Shown: positions 1 through 6,499, numbered from the stretch's first letter. The stretch: 10,253 bases of DNA from an uncultured Paraprevotella sp. (GCA_910584955.1 CAJUDC010000073.1:2472-12724); one strand, 5' to 3'. Notes: generated by a model not told the origin, from the letters alone. A program made the numbers and translations.

Positions 1-133
1 GTCGGAACTCTTCGTCCCAGATGCGGGCCGTTGCCATATATACAGGGTGCGGAGACAGCGACAGGGCGAGGTTCTCGGCATACGTACTTTTCCCGGAACG
101 TTCTCCTCCGGTGATGAGGATGATTTTTTTCAT
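1..133 (-). CDS. cobU: CobU, adenosylcobinamide kinase / adenosylcobinamide-phosphate guanylyltransferase (N-terminal fragment)
   Basis: Only the first 44 codons lie in the window; the gene runs off the left edge. The protein starts MKKIILITGGERSGKSTYAE, and residues 9-16 (GGERSGKS) form the Walker A P-loop of the CobU family. Further on, YMATARIWDEEFR (32-44) matches the conserved stretch after the first strand pair in CobU. The family phosphorylates adenosylcobinamide and then attaches GMP, in the cytoplasm, during assembly of the cobalamin nucleotide loop. The ATG at 133-131 is well placed because the beta strand and P-loop follow directly. The gene is divergent from the fucP-like gene. 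A TAACTTTG -7 box ends only six bases before the ATG, so the mRNA may have almost no 5' leader. I see no cobalamin riboswitch in the short upstream region. The family call is firm; the rest of the protein cannot be checked. Confidence 0.9.
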   Translation of the reverse strand, partial: MKKIILITGGERSGKSTYAENLALSLSPHPVYMATARIWDEEFR

Positions 134-139
134 ACACCA

Positions 140-147
140 CAAAGTTA
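140..147 (-). promoter_or_regulatory. Bacteroidales -7 promoter box for cobU
   Basis: On the minus strand the bases read TAACTTTG, matching the Bacteroides TAnnTTTG -7 element. No good TTTG -33 element lies at the right distance; ATGG at 170-167 is a weak candidate. Transcription would begin about 7 bases downstream, at or next to the cobU ATG. Confidence 0.5.
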
Positions 148-190
148 TAAAAAATTCAGCTAAAATCCATTTCGTTGCCTTTTTTTAAGC

Positions 191-198
191 TATCTTTG
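191..198 (+). promoter_or_regulatory. Bacteroidales -7 promoter box for the permease-mutarotase unit
   Basis: TATCTTTG matches TAnnTTTG exactly. The upstream -33 element is poor: TTG at 175-177 is only 13 bases away and TTTCG at 170-174 only 16, against roughly 19-21 expected. A weak -33 would fit a promoter that needs an activator. The predicted start near 205 falls inside the palindrome at 202-220, leaving a 5' leader of about 38 bases before the ATG at 243. Confidence 0.55.
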
Positions 199-201
199 CA
201 G

Positions 202-220
202 CGGATAAGTGAATTATCCG
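202..220. repeat. Perfect inverted repeat at the predicted transcription start (candidate operator)
   Basis: CGGATAA at 202-208 and TTATCCG at 214-220 are perfect reverse complements separated by 5 bases. The element lies just after the -7 box and over the predicted start site, which suits a dimeric repressor such as a GntR- or LacI-type sugar regulator. A small hairpin in the 5' leader is the alternative. No U-run follows, so it is not a terminator. The regulator is not in this window. Confidence 0.5.
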
Positions 221-242
221 ATTCAAATAAGTTGCTATTCAC

Positions 243-1676
243 ATGAAAAACCTAAAAAGAGACACCCTCTTTCGGCGGAACGGGGTGAGCTATGTAATTC
301 CTTTTATGTTGGTGACCGTCTGCTTTGCGCTTTGGGGATTCGCCAACGATGTCACGAACCCTATGGTGGAGGCTTTTTCTAAAATATTCCGCATGAGTGT
401 GGCGGAAGGAGCTTTGGTTCAGACGGCCTTTTACGGCGGATATTTTGCAATGGCCTTTCCGGCGGCCCTCTTTATCCGTAAATATTCTTACAAAGTCGGT
501 GTGTTGTTGGGCCTGGCATTGTATGCGGTCGGTGCGTTGCTGTTTTTCCCGGCCCGTATGGCAGGCACCTTTTCTTTCTTCCTGCTGGCTTACTTTATTC
601 TTACCTGCGGACTTTCTTTCTTGGAGACAAGTTGCAATCCTTATATTCTTACGATGGGTAGCCGGGAGACGGCGACACGTCGTCTTAATCTGGCCCAGTG
701 TTTCAATCCGATAGGCTCGCTGTTCGGCATGGCCGTTGCCATGATTTTCATTCAGGCGCAGTTGAATCCGGCCGATTCCGATGTACGGGCTACTTGGAAC
801 GAGGAACTGTTCAACCAGGTGAAGGACGCCGATCTGGGCGTGCTTATCGGTCCGTATTTGTGGATTGCCGCCGTCATTGCTGTGCTTTTCGTGGTGCTGG
901 CGGTGATGCGCGTGCCCCGACGGAGCGATGCCGCCGGCGGTAAGGTGTCGGACGCTCTCCGCCGTCTGGTCCGGCTGAAACGATATCGGGAAGGCGTCGT
1001 GGCGCAGTTCTTTTATGTCGGTACTCAGATTATGTGCTGGACGTTTATCATCCAGTACGGGAAGCGCCTTCTGCTCGATGATCCCCAAGTAATGCAGTCC
1101 GGCCTGATGCAGACGGCCCTGTCGGTTCTGCACGTTTTGGATGTGGAGACGTGGTCGTCTATTGTCTCGGCAACGGAACTGATCGAAACACATGCCGCCG
1201 TATTGTCGCAGATGGTGAACATCATGGCTATGGCCGTGTTCTGCTCCAGCCGTTTCTTGTGTACATTCTTTATGCGTTTCATTTCAGCCGGCCATCTGCT
1301 GCTGTTATTGGCCGTGTTGGGTGCCGTGTTCACCGCCGGAGCGATTTTCTGTTGCGGAGTGGAGGGCTTTTACTGTCTGATTGCGGTGTCGGGCTGCATG
1401 TCGATCATGTTTCCCACTATCTACGGCATCGCGCTCGACGGACTGGACGAGGACGCCAAGTTCGGAGCGGCAGGTCTGATCATGAGCATCTTGGGAGGTT
1501 CCGTACTGCCGCCGTTGCAGGGTGCGATTGTGGACGCCGGCGATGCCGACGGGCTGCTGTTCGGACTGCCGGCTGTGAATGTTTCGTTTGTGTTGCCCTT
1601 GATATGTTTTGTGGTGGTAGTGGGATATGGCTACCGCACGCTGACAAACTTTAACGAACCTAAGGAGGTAAGATGA
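243..1676 (+). CDS. fucP: FucP-family MFS sugar permease (L-fucose or L-rhamnose : H+ symporter)
   Basis: A 477-residue inner-membrane major facilitator protein with about 12 hydrophobic segments. It follows the E. coli L-fucose/H+ symporter FucP closely: ALWGFANDVTNPMVEAF (29-45), AFYGGYFAMAFPA (62-74), CGLSFLETSCNPYI (122-135) and RRLNLAQCFNPIGS (146-159) in the N-half, then QFFYVGTQIMCW and MSIMFPTIYGIALDGL in the C-half. E128 corresponds to the proton-linked E135 of FucP. The position of D46 is asparagine (N39) by alignment. A stretch of about 40 residues between the seventh and eighth membrane segments is longer than in E. coli. The stop overlaps the mutarotase start by 4 bases, so the two are co-transcribed and probably translationally coupled. 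The partner family acts on L-rhamnose and L-fucose, so either sugar may be the substrate. Family confidence is high; the exact sugar is uncertain. Confidence 0.88.
   Translation: MKNLKRDTLFRRNGVSYVIPFMLVTVCFALWGFANDVTNPMVEAFSKIFRMSVAEGALVQTAFYGGYFAMAFPAALFIRKYSYKVGVLLGLALYAVGALLFFPARMAGTFSFFLLAYFILTCGLSFLETSCNPYILTMGSRETATRRLNLAQCFNPIGSLFGMAVAMIFIQAQLNPADSDVRATWNEELFNQVKDADLGVLIGPYLWIAAVIAVLFVVLAVMRVPRRSDAAGGKVSDALRRLVRLKRYREGVVAQFFYVGTQIMCWTFIIQYGKRLLLDDPQVMQSGLMQTALSVLHVLDVETWSSIVSATELIETHAAVLSQMVNIMAMAVFCSSRFLCTFFMRFISAGHLLLLLAVLGAVFTAGAIFCCGVEGFYCLIAVSGCMSIMFPTIYGIALDGLDEDAKFGAAGLIMSILGGSVLPPLQGAIVDAGDADGLLFGLPAVNVSFVLPLICFVVVVGYGYRTLTNFNEPKEVR
1662..1668 (+). promoter_or_regulatory. Strong Shine-Dalgarno AAGGAGG inside the permease end, for the mutarotase
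   Basis: AAGGAGG lies 4 bases before the ATG at 1673 and within the last codons of the permease. Bacteroidales genes often lack such a motif, so a full-consensus site here supports the chosen start and efficient restart at the ATGA overlap. Confidence 0.6.
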
Positions 1677-2065
1677 CCGAGGACAAGAAAAAAGGCTACC
1701 GGGTACGGGAATACCACGGACCGGTGAAGCGCTACTGCCAGACGATGGACCTGCGCGATGATCCCGCGCTGATTGCCGAATACCGCAGGCGGCACGAGCG
1801 TGGCAATGTATGGCCCGAGATCGTGGCCGGAATCCGTGAATGCGGTATTCTGGAGATGGAGATATACATCTTGGGCACCCGGTTGTTCATGATTGTGGAA
1901 ACGCCGCTTGATTTCGATTGGGACGCCGCCATGAGCAAGATGGCCGCTTTGCCCCGGCAGGCGGAATGGGAGGACTACATGGCTTTGTTCCAGCACTGCC
2001 GGCCCGGTTCGTCCAGCAGCGAAAAGTGGACGTTGATGGAGCGTATGTTCCGTTTGTATGAATAG
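1673..2065 (+). CDS. L-rhamnose/L-fucose mutarotase (DUF718, RhaM-like)
   Basis: A 130-residue cytoplasmic protein of the RhaM family, which interconverts the alpha and beta anomers of L-rhamnose or L-fucose so that the sugar delivered by the permease reaches the isomerase in usable form. The family signature EYRRRHERGNVWPEI (36-50) matches the EYxRRHNxIWPE motif of E. coli RhaM, with Y37 and H41 at the positions of catalytic Y18 and H22. The strand MEIYIL (62-67) and the AEWEDYM (97-103) tryptophan segment also match. E. coli RhaM has 104 residues; the excess is an N-terminal tail of about 18 residues and a slightly longer C-terminal part. The start is fixed by the AAGGAGG site and the 4-base ATGA overlap with the permease. 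No isomerase, kinase or aldolase gene for these sugars lies in the window. Confidence 0.85.
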   Translation: MTEDKKKGYRVREYHGPVKRYCQTMDLRDDPALIAEYRRRHERGNVWPEIVAGIRECGILEMEIYILGTRLFMIVETPLDFDWDAAMSKMAALPRQAEWEDYMALFQHCRPGSSSSEKWTLMERMFRLYE

Positions 2066-2085
2066 GAACGGTTTTTGTCCGTTTC
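2065..2085 (+). terminator. Weak hairpin just after the mutarotase stop
   Basis: GGAACGG (2065-2071) pairs with CCGTTTC (2079-2085) around a 7-base T-rich loop, with one G-U pair. TCTCTGT follows. The stem is short, so its role as a terminator is uncertain. Confidence 0.25.
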
Positions 2086-2125
2086 TCTGTAAGCTTATTC
2101 GTTACCGATTTATAGTATTCTTTTT

Positions 2126-2148
2126 AAGGGCGCCGAACCGGTGCCCTT
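2126..2148 (+). terminator. Possible terminator hairpin of the permease-mutarotase unit
   Basis: AAGGGCGCC (2126-2134) pairs with GGTGCCCTT (2140-2148) around GAACC, with one G-U pair. On the plus strand a moderately U-rich GTTGTGTTG follows. On the minus strand the hairpin is followed by A-rich sequence, so it can only terminate the plus-strand unit. Confidence 0.45.
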
Positions 2149-2389
2149 GTTGTGTTGAGGCATCAGGGGCTTTCTCATTCTTTCTTGTAGGCTACGGGAA
2201 TGCCCGGTGTTCCGCTCTACGCGTTTCTTAAAGCCTGTTTTTGAATCTACTTTTCTGATATGTAGACGGTTATATGCTGTTTCCTTGTAAGCGATTTGTT
2301 CCCGTCCGGTGTGAAATAAGGGTTCCTTGGCGGGTACGCGCTCTTGTGGCGAGCGTCTCGAAGAAACGGGGTGCTCGCCGCAGTAAACA
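2149..2389. other. Unexplained structured intergenic stretch
   Basis: About 240 bases without a convincing gene. A minus-strand reading frame of 96 codons (2110-2400) covers it, but it runs through flanking hairpins, is very basic with no recognisable motif, and I do not believe it is translated. The stretch contains a compound hairpin at 2348-2379: GGCGAGC (2348-2354) pairs with GCTCGCC (2373-2379). On the minus strand CGTTTC and GAGACG form an inner stem around TTC. I see no clear TAnnTTTG promoter on either strand. It could be a small RNA, a long untranslated region or an old repeat. Confidence 0.3.
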
Positions 2390-2425
2390 GTGATGCTCAT
2401 CCCGTTTTTTCGGGACGGGCATCAC
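2390..2425. repeat. 15-bp hairpin with T6 loop
   Basis: GTGATGCTCATCCCG (2390-2404) pairs with CGGGACGGGCATCAC (2411-2425) around TTTTTT. There is one mismatch and, on the minus strand, one G-U wobble. No U-run follows on either strand, so a terminator role is doubtful. It may be part of a structured RNA or a transcription barrier. Confidence 0.45.
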
Positions 2426-2469
2426 CGTACGAAAGAATGTGCTTGGCATTTTTGTGTGGAGAGGAAGGG

Positions 2470-2523
2470 GAAAAAGAAATATCCGTACAGAACAAACGTG
2501 TTCTGTACGGATATTTCTTTTTC
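2470..2523 (-). terminator. Rho-independent terminator of the aromatic operon (perfect 25-bp stem)
   Basis: Positions 2470-2494 and 2499-2523 are perfect reverse complements around a 4-base loop. The core arms read ATCCGTACAGAACA and TGTTCTGTACGGAT. The outer arms are A-rich and T-rich, so either strand ends in TTTCTTTTTC and the element is bidirectional in design. It lies 13 bases beyond the tyrA stop codon and closes the operon. Confidence 0.9.
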
Positions 2524-2536
2524 GACCGTTGACGGG

Positions 2537-3310
2537 TTATTTGATGTTCGCCCGTATCTTGGTCAGGTAAGCGTTTAAGCCATCCTCATCGTGTTCGTCG
2601 ATGATTTGCAGCAGCGCCTTGAGTTCGTCACGTATTCCTTCCACCTGTCCTTTGGTGCGTGGGTTAAACAGGATCTCGCGCAACAGACAGTCGTCTTCTC
2701 CCAGTACGCCCCGTGCGATTTTCAGGTGGCGCTTGAACGTGGTTCCCGGAGCGTCCTGATGCTTCATTACAGCGGAAAATACAAACGTCGATACGAACGG
2801 GATGCTCAGCGAGTAAGCCATCGTCTCGTCGTGTTCGTCGAAACTGTATTCGCAGATGTTCAGTCCCAGCCGGCTGTACAGGTCGCGGAAGAAGATCCGC
2901 CCCATGTAGTCGCCTTCGTTGATGATGATGGCATTTTCATGGCTCAGACTTCCCAGATTGGCAAAGGTGGGGCCGAACATGGGGTGTGTGCTTACATAGC
3001 GCCGTCCGGTACTTTCATAAAACTCTTTCAGTCCCGTCTTCACGGACGAAATATCGCTCAGGATACAATCTTCCGGCAGATGGGGAATGATTTGCCGGAA
3101 CACGTCGAGCGTATATTTCAGCGTCACGGCATTGATGACCAGTTCGGGACGGAAACCGTCGATTTCGTCCGGCGAGGTGAATCGCTGCGTGTTGTACATA
3201 AAACGAAGACGCTTGGCGTCGATTTCGTATACGGCCGTTTCGTGTTCGAAACTGAGCAGGTCGACAAAGAACGAGCCCATCTTTCCGGCACCTAATACCA
3301 GTATTCTCAT
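2537..3310 (-). CDS. tyrA: Prephenate dehydrogenase (TyrA), tyrosine branch
   Basis: A 257-residue single-domain cytoplasmic enzyme that oxidatively decarboxylates prephenate to 4-hydroxyphenylpyruvate using NAD(P)+; an arogenate-using version is possible. The Rossmann fingerprint GAGKMG is at 7-12, with E29/D31 after the second strand suggesting NAD preference. SDISSVK (85-91) and STHPMFGP (107-114) are TyrA active-site motifs, the latter holding the catalytic histidine H109. DEHDETMAY (158-166) starts the helical dimerisation domain. Aligned with E. coli TyrA, the conserved HF that follows (RHFSTF) is FV here (PFVSTF). There is no chorismate mutase or ACT domain; the mutase is fused to the neighbouring DAHP synthase instead. 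It is the last gene of the operon, 24 bases after that gene, and has no terminator or promoter of its own in front of it. Confidence 0.87.
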   Translation of the reverse strand: MRILVLGAGKMGSFFVDLLSFEHETAVYEIDAKRLRFMYNTQRFTSPDEIDGFRPELVINAVTLKYTLDVFRQIIPHLPEDCILSDISSVKTGLKEFYESTGRRYVSTHPMFGPTFANLGSLSHENAIIINEGDYMGRIFFRDLYSRLGLNICEYSFDEHDETMAYSLSIPFVSTFVFSAVMKHQDAPGTTFKRHLKIARGVLGEDDCLLREILFNPRTKGQVEGIRDELKALLQIIDEHDEDGLNAYLTKIRANIK

Positions 3311-3334
3311 GTGATTCGTTTGTTATGTCCCGAA

Positions 3335-4402
3335 TTATTTGTTGATGATTTCCATTTGCTGTCTCACGCTTTCTTCGTGGATGGCTTCATAAACTTTTTT
3401 TACGAAGTCGGGGTCCATGCCGCACAACGAACCCTGTGCGCCGCGTTTGTCCAGGATCTCGCTGTAGCGTCCGGTCTGCACCACTGTCATGTTGTGCTGC
3501 TTTTTGTAGGCGGCGATTTCGCGGCTGATGCGCATGCGTTTGGTAAGCAGGTTCATCAGTGTGTCGTCCAGTTCGTCGATTTGTCTGCGCAGGGCGGTCA
3601 GGCTTTCCGTCTCCTCCTGGCTGTCGCGGATCACCAGACGGTCCAGAATGAAATCCAGCACCTCGGGCTGTACCTGCTGTTTGGCATCGCTCCAGGCGCT
3701 GTCGGGGCAGCAGTGGCTTTCTACGATAAGGCCTTCGAATCCCATGTCCATAGCTTGCTGGCAGAGCGGGGCGATCAGATCGCGGCGTCCGCCGATGTGG
3801 CTGGGATCGCAGATGATGGGCAGGTTGGGATAGCGGCGGTGCAGCTCGATGGGGATGTGCCACATGGGAGCGTTGCGGTATAGTTTCTGATCGATGCTAG
3901 AGAAGCCCCGGTGAATGGCTCCCAGCCGTTTGATGCCGGCGCCGTTGATGCGCTCCAAGGCTCCTATCCACAATTCTATGTCCGGGTTGACGGGATTTTT
4001 CACCAATACGGGAACGTCCACGCCGCGTAGGGAATCGGCCAGCTCCTGCATGGCAAAAGGATTGGCGGTGGTGCGCGCACCCACCCACAGCACATCCAGT
4101 CCGGCATTCAAGGCGGCTTCAACGTGCTTCGGGGTGGCCACCTCTGTGGCAATCATCATGCCCGTCTCTTCTTTCACCTGCTTCATCCAAGGCAACCCTT
4201 GTTCGCCCATTCCTTCGAAACCGCCCGGCTTGGTGCGGGGTTTCCATATTCCCGCCCGGAATATTCTGCAGCCTTTGGATGCCAGCAGTCTGGCGGTTTT
4301 CATAACTTGTTCTTGGGTCTCGGCGCTGCAGGGGCCGGCAATGACGAACGGGCGTTTGTTCTCGGCGCCCATCAGGTTTAGCGGTTGTAAATCCAGTTCC
4401 AT
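3335..4402 (-). CDS. DAHP synthase (type I-beta/KDO8PS-like) fused to chorismate mutase (AroQ)
   Basis: A 355-residue bifunctional enzyme. Residues about 15-255 condense phosphoenolpyruvate and erythrose 4-phosphate to DAHP, the entry step of the shikimate pathway. Motifs are GPCSAE (23-28, metal ligand C25), KPRTKPGGFEG (54-64), GAIHRGF (161-167), CDPSHIGG (198-205, H202), VESH (227-230, E228) and AWSD (D239). Residues about 265-355 are an AroQ chorismate mutase helix bundle with LRRQIDELDDTL (271-282), R289 and K300. Compared with E. coli chorismate mutase, the DxxRE motif reads QTGRY (309-313), so the glutamate is tyrosine. The open frame extends upstream to 4594 inside the aminotransferase gene. 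I chose ATG 4402 because family homology starts there and it leaves a clean 58-base gap. Fused mutase domains often make DAHP synthases sensitive to prephenate or chorismate; that is inference here. Confidence 0.9.
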   Translation of the reverse strand: MELDLQPLNLMGAENKRPFVIAGPCSAETQEQVMKTARLLASKGCRIFRAGIWKPRTKPGGFEGMGEQGLPWMKQVKEETGMMIATEVATPKHVEAALNAGLDVLWVGARTTANPFAMQELADSLRGVDVPVLVKNPVNPDIELWIGALERINGAGIKRLGAIHRGFSSIDQKLYRNAPMWHIPIELHRRYPNLPIICDPSHIGGRRDLIAPLCQQAMDMGFEGLIVESHCCPDSAWSDAKQQVQPEVLDFILDRLVIRDSQEETESLTALRRQIDELDDTLMNLLTKRMRISREIAAYKKQHNMTVVQTGRYSEILDKRGAQGSLCGMDPDFVKKVYEAIHEESVRQQMEIINK

Positions 4403-4460
4403 AGGTATCTGTTTTTTTAAGTTGTTCAATGTTATGTTTTTGTCGGAGGAGAACAGGGGA

Positions 4461-5648
4461 TTATCCGAATACGGACCGGATGCGTTCCAGTGCTTCGGCG
4501 AGTTTCTCTTCTTTGGCACAGAGCGACAGGCGTACGTAGCGTTTGCCGTTGGTGCCGAAGATGAATCCGGGTGTGATGAAAACCCGTGCCTCATGAAGTA
4601 CGCGCTCGGTGAGTTCCTTCACATCGGCATACCGGTCGGGGATACGTCCCCACAGGAACATGCCTACTTGGGCGGGATCGAACGAACAGCCCAGCACGGT
4701 CATGATTTGTTCGGCCAAGGCTCGGCGCCGGGCATAAGTCACCACATTGGCTTGTTCGTGCCATTCGTCGCTGTTGCGGAACGCTTCGGCTGCTGCCAGC
4801 TGAAGAGGGCGGAAGGTGCCCGAATCAATGTTGCTCTTTATTTTCAATATCCATTTCACGAATTCGGCGTTGGTGGCCAGCATACCTACGCGCCAGCCCG
4901 GCATGTTGTGACTTTTGCTCATGGAGTTGAATTCGATGCAGCATTCTTTGGCACCGGGCACCTGCAACAGACTGAGCCGTTCGTGGTTGAGGATGAAGCT
5001 GTAGGGGTTGTCGTTGACAACTACAATATGATGCCGGCGTGCGAAGTCCACCAGTTTCTCGTATGTCTCTCTGCGGGCGTTGGCACCGGTGGGCATGTTG
5101 GGATAGTTGGTCCACATGATTTTTACGCGGCTCAGGTCCGTTTTTTCCAGTGCGTCGAAGTCGGGCTGCCATCCGGTCTCGGGCTTGAGATCGTAGGTGA
5201 GGATTTCGCTGCCGAGTATCTTGTTGAGTGAAGTATAGGTCGGGTAGCCCGGATTCGGAACCAGTACGCAATCGCCCGGATTCACGAAAGCCAGCGTTAC
5301 ATGCAGAATGCCTTCCTTGGAACCAATGAGCGGCTGAATCTCCGTGGACGGGTCCAGCTCCACGCCGTACCAGCGTCGGTAAAAATCGCTCATGGCCTGC
5401 CGCAATTCGGGAGTGCCTGCCGTGGGCTGATAACCGTGGGTGTCGGGGCGCCGGGCCTGTTCGCACAGCGTGTCGACGGTTTGCGGTGAGGGGGGCATGT
5501 CGGGACTTCCGATAGCCAGGCTGATAATGTCCATGCCTTCGGCATTCATCCGTGCCACTTCCTTTCCTTTGCGGGAAAAATAATATTCGCTTACGTTCGC
5601 CAGGCGATCGGCCGGCCGGATATGCGGGTTATACACTTTGTCTTCCAT
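4461..5648 (-). CDS. PLP-dependent class I/II aminotransferase, probably aromatic
   Basis: A 395-residue fold-type I aminotransferase, cytoplasmic and normally dimeric. SLAIGSPDMPP (43-53) and GYQPTAGTPELRQAM (72-86) are N-terminal family motifs. NYPNMPTGA (181-189) carries the cofactor-binding asparagine. VVNDNPYS (210-217) carries D213, which contacts the pyridine nitrogen, and Y216. NSMSKSHNMPGWRVG (241-255) carries the Schiff-base lysine K245. YVRLSLC (371-377) carries the substrate carboxylate-binding R373. Its start overlaps the end of pheA by 20 bases, and DAHP synthase/chorismate mutase follows 58 bases later. This position suggests that it transaminates phenylpyruvate and 4-hydroxyphenylpyruvate to Phe and Tyr. 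The sequence alone also allows an aspartate, alanine or LL-diaminopimelate aminotransferase-like activity, so the family is firm and the substrate is inferred from context. Confidence 0.85.
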   Translation of the reverse strand: MEDKVYNPHIRPADRLANVSEYYFSRKGKEVARMNAEGMDIISLAIGSPDMPPSPQTVDTLCEQARRPDTHGYQPTAGTPELRQAMSDFYRRWYGVELDPSTEIQPLIGSKEGILHVTLAFVNPGDCVLVPNPGYPTYTSLNKILGSEILTYDLKPETGWQPDFDALEKTDLSRVKIMWTNYPNMPTGANARRETYEKLVDFARRHHIVVVNDNPYSFILNHERLSLLQVPGAKECCIEFNSMSKSHNMPGWRVGMLATNAEFVKWILKIKSNIDSGTFRPLQLAAAEAFRNSDEWHEQANVVTYARRRALAEQIMTVLGCSFDPAQVGMFLWGRIPDRYADVKELTERVLHEARVFITPGFIFGTNGKRYVRLSLCAKEEKLAEALERIRSVFG

Positions 5649-6471
5649 CTTTATATTCTCCTAGAATTTTGAGTTTTTGAATCAGGGGGGTAATGGCGTC
5701 TATGCTTTGCGAATAGCGGGTATAGTCGTCGAAAGTCAGGTCGATGTAAAACATGTATTGCCATTCTTGTCCGATAATGGGGAGTGACTGTATCTTCGTC
5801 AGGTTTAGTTTGTAGAACGAAAGGATGGACAGCACCTGCGACAACGATCCTTCGGCATGGGGCAGAGAGAACACCAGGCTCGCCTTGTTGGTCTGTCGTA
5901 TATCCCGCAACAGATTGGCCCGCTGCGGATGACAGAATACGAGGAAGCGCGTGAAGTTGTGCTTGTTGGTCTCGATGCTTTCCTGAAGCACCTTCATGCC
6001 GTAGAGCGGTGCGGCAAAGCGGGAACAGATGGCGGCGTGTCCGTGCAGTTGCCGGCGGCTGATCATTTCGGCGGACCCTGCCGTATCTTCGGCTTCCACT
6101 ACCTTGATGCCGGGGTGTTGGTTCAGGAATTCCCTGCATTGCATCAAGGCTACCGGATGGGAGTTGACTTCGGTAATGTCGGTCCAATCGTCGTCGGGCA
6201 AGCACATGATACTATGCGAGATACGCAATTTGTGTTCTCCTACGATGGTCGTGTTGCTCGCCCGGAGCAATTCGTAATTGTGCAACAAACTGCCCGCAAT
6301 CGTATTCTCGATGGCAGCCATGCCGATCACCGAACTGTCATTGGCTATTTCTTCAAAAACTTGTTCGAAAGTGGAGCAACAGATGAGTTCGATGTCTTCT
6401 CCTTCGAAGTAGCGGTGTGCCGCAATGTCGTGATAGGAACCTTCAATTCCTTGTATGGCAATTCGTTTCAT
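5629..6471 (-). CDS. pheA: Prephenate dehydratase (PheA) with C-terminal ACT domain
   Basis: A 280-residue cytoplasmic enzyme that converts prephenate to phenylpyruvate, committing it to phenylalanine. It is the monofunctional form without an N-terminal chorismate mutase. QGIEGSYHDIAA (7-18) is the first family motif, AAIENTIAGS (52-61) the substrate-binding loop, and KHNFTRFLV (170-178) contains the essential TRF threonine, T174. From about residue 197 an ACT domain follows with GSLSQVLSILSFYKLNLTKIQSLP (split here as GSLSQVLSIL at 208-217 and NLTKIQSLP at 223-231), the allosteric phenylalanine site of the family. It is the first enzyme gene of the operon and is preceded by a Phe/Tyr leader-peptide attenuator, so both transcription and activity are likely to be restrained by phenylalanine. 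The stop codon lies 20 bases inside the aminotransferase gene. Confidence 0.95.
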   Translation of the reverse strand: MKRIAIQGIEGSYHDIAAHRYFEGEDIELICCSTFEQVFEEIANDSSVIGMAAIENTIAGSLLHNYELLRASNTTIVGEHKLRISHSIMCLPDDDWTDITEVNSHPVALMQCREFLNQHPGIKVVEAEDTAGSAEMISRRQLHGHAAICSRFAAPLYGMKVLQESIETNKHNFTRFLVFCHPQRANLLRDIRQTNKASLVFSLPHAEGSLSQVLSILSFYKLNLTKIQSLPIIGQEWQYMFYIDLTFDDYTRYSQSIDAITPLIQKLKILGEYKDGRQSV

Positions 6472-6499
6472 TTTTCTTGTTTGGGTTGGGTGAGAGTGT

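Noticed and set aside
134..242. Cobalamin riboswitch between cobU and the permease
   Set aside because: The gap is about 110 bases, the cobU -7 box is almost on the ATG, and no B12-box-like sequence was seen.
252..1193. 313-codon minus-strand open frame
   Set aside because: Antisense to the permease, whose 12-segment FucP-like protein is convincing; the antisense product is His/Arg/Gln-rich without motifs.
2110..2400. 96-codon minus-strand frame in the intergenic stretch
   Set aside because: Its ends are encoded by hairpins, it is very basic, and no promoter or ribosome site supports it; kept only as a question about the region.
3087..3314. 75-codon plus-strand frame and neighbours over tyrA
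   Set aside because: Shadow of tyrA in another frame; no independent support.
4403..4594. N-terminal extension of the DAHP synthase frame
   Set aside because: The extra 64 residues overlap the end of the aminotransferase gene and show no homology; the family N-terminus begins at ATG 4402.
3915..5231. 438-codon plus-strand open frame
   Set aside because: It lies antisense to the aminotransferase and DAHP synthase genes, whose motifs and catalytic residues are complete. The translated product has no recognisable family. It is an effect of codon bias.
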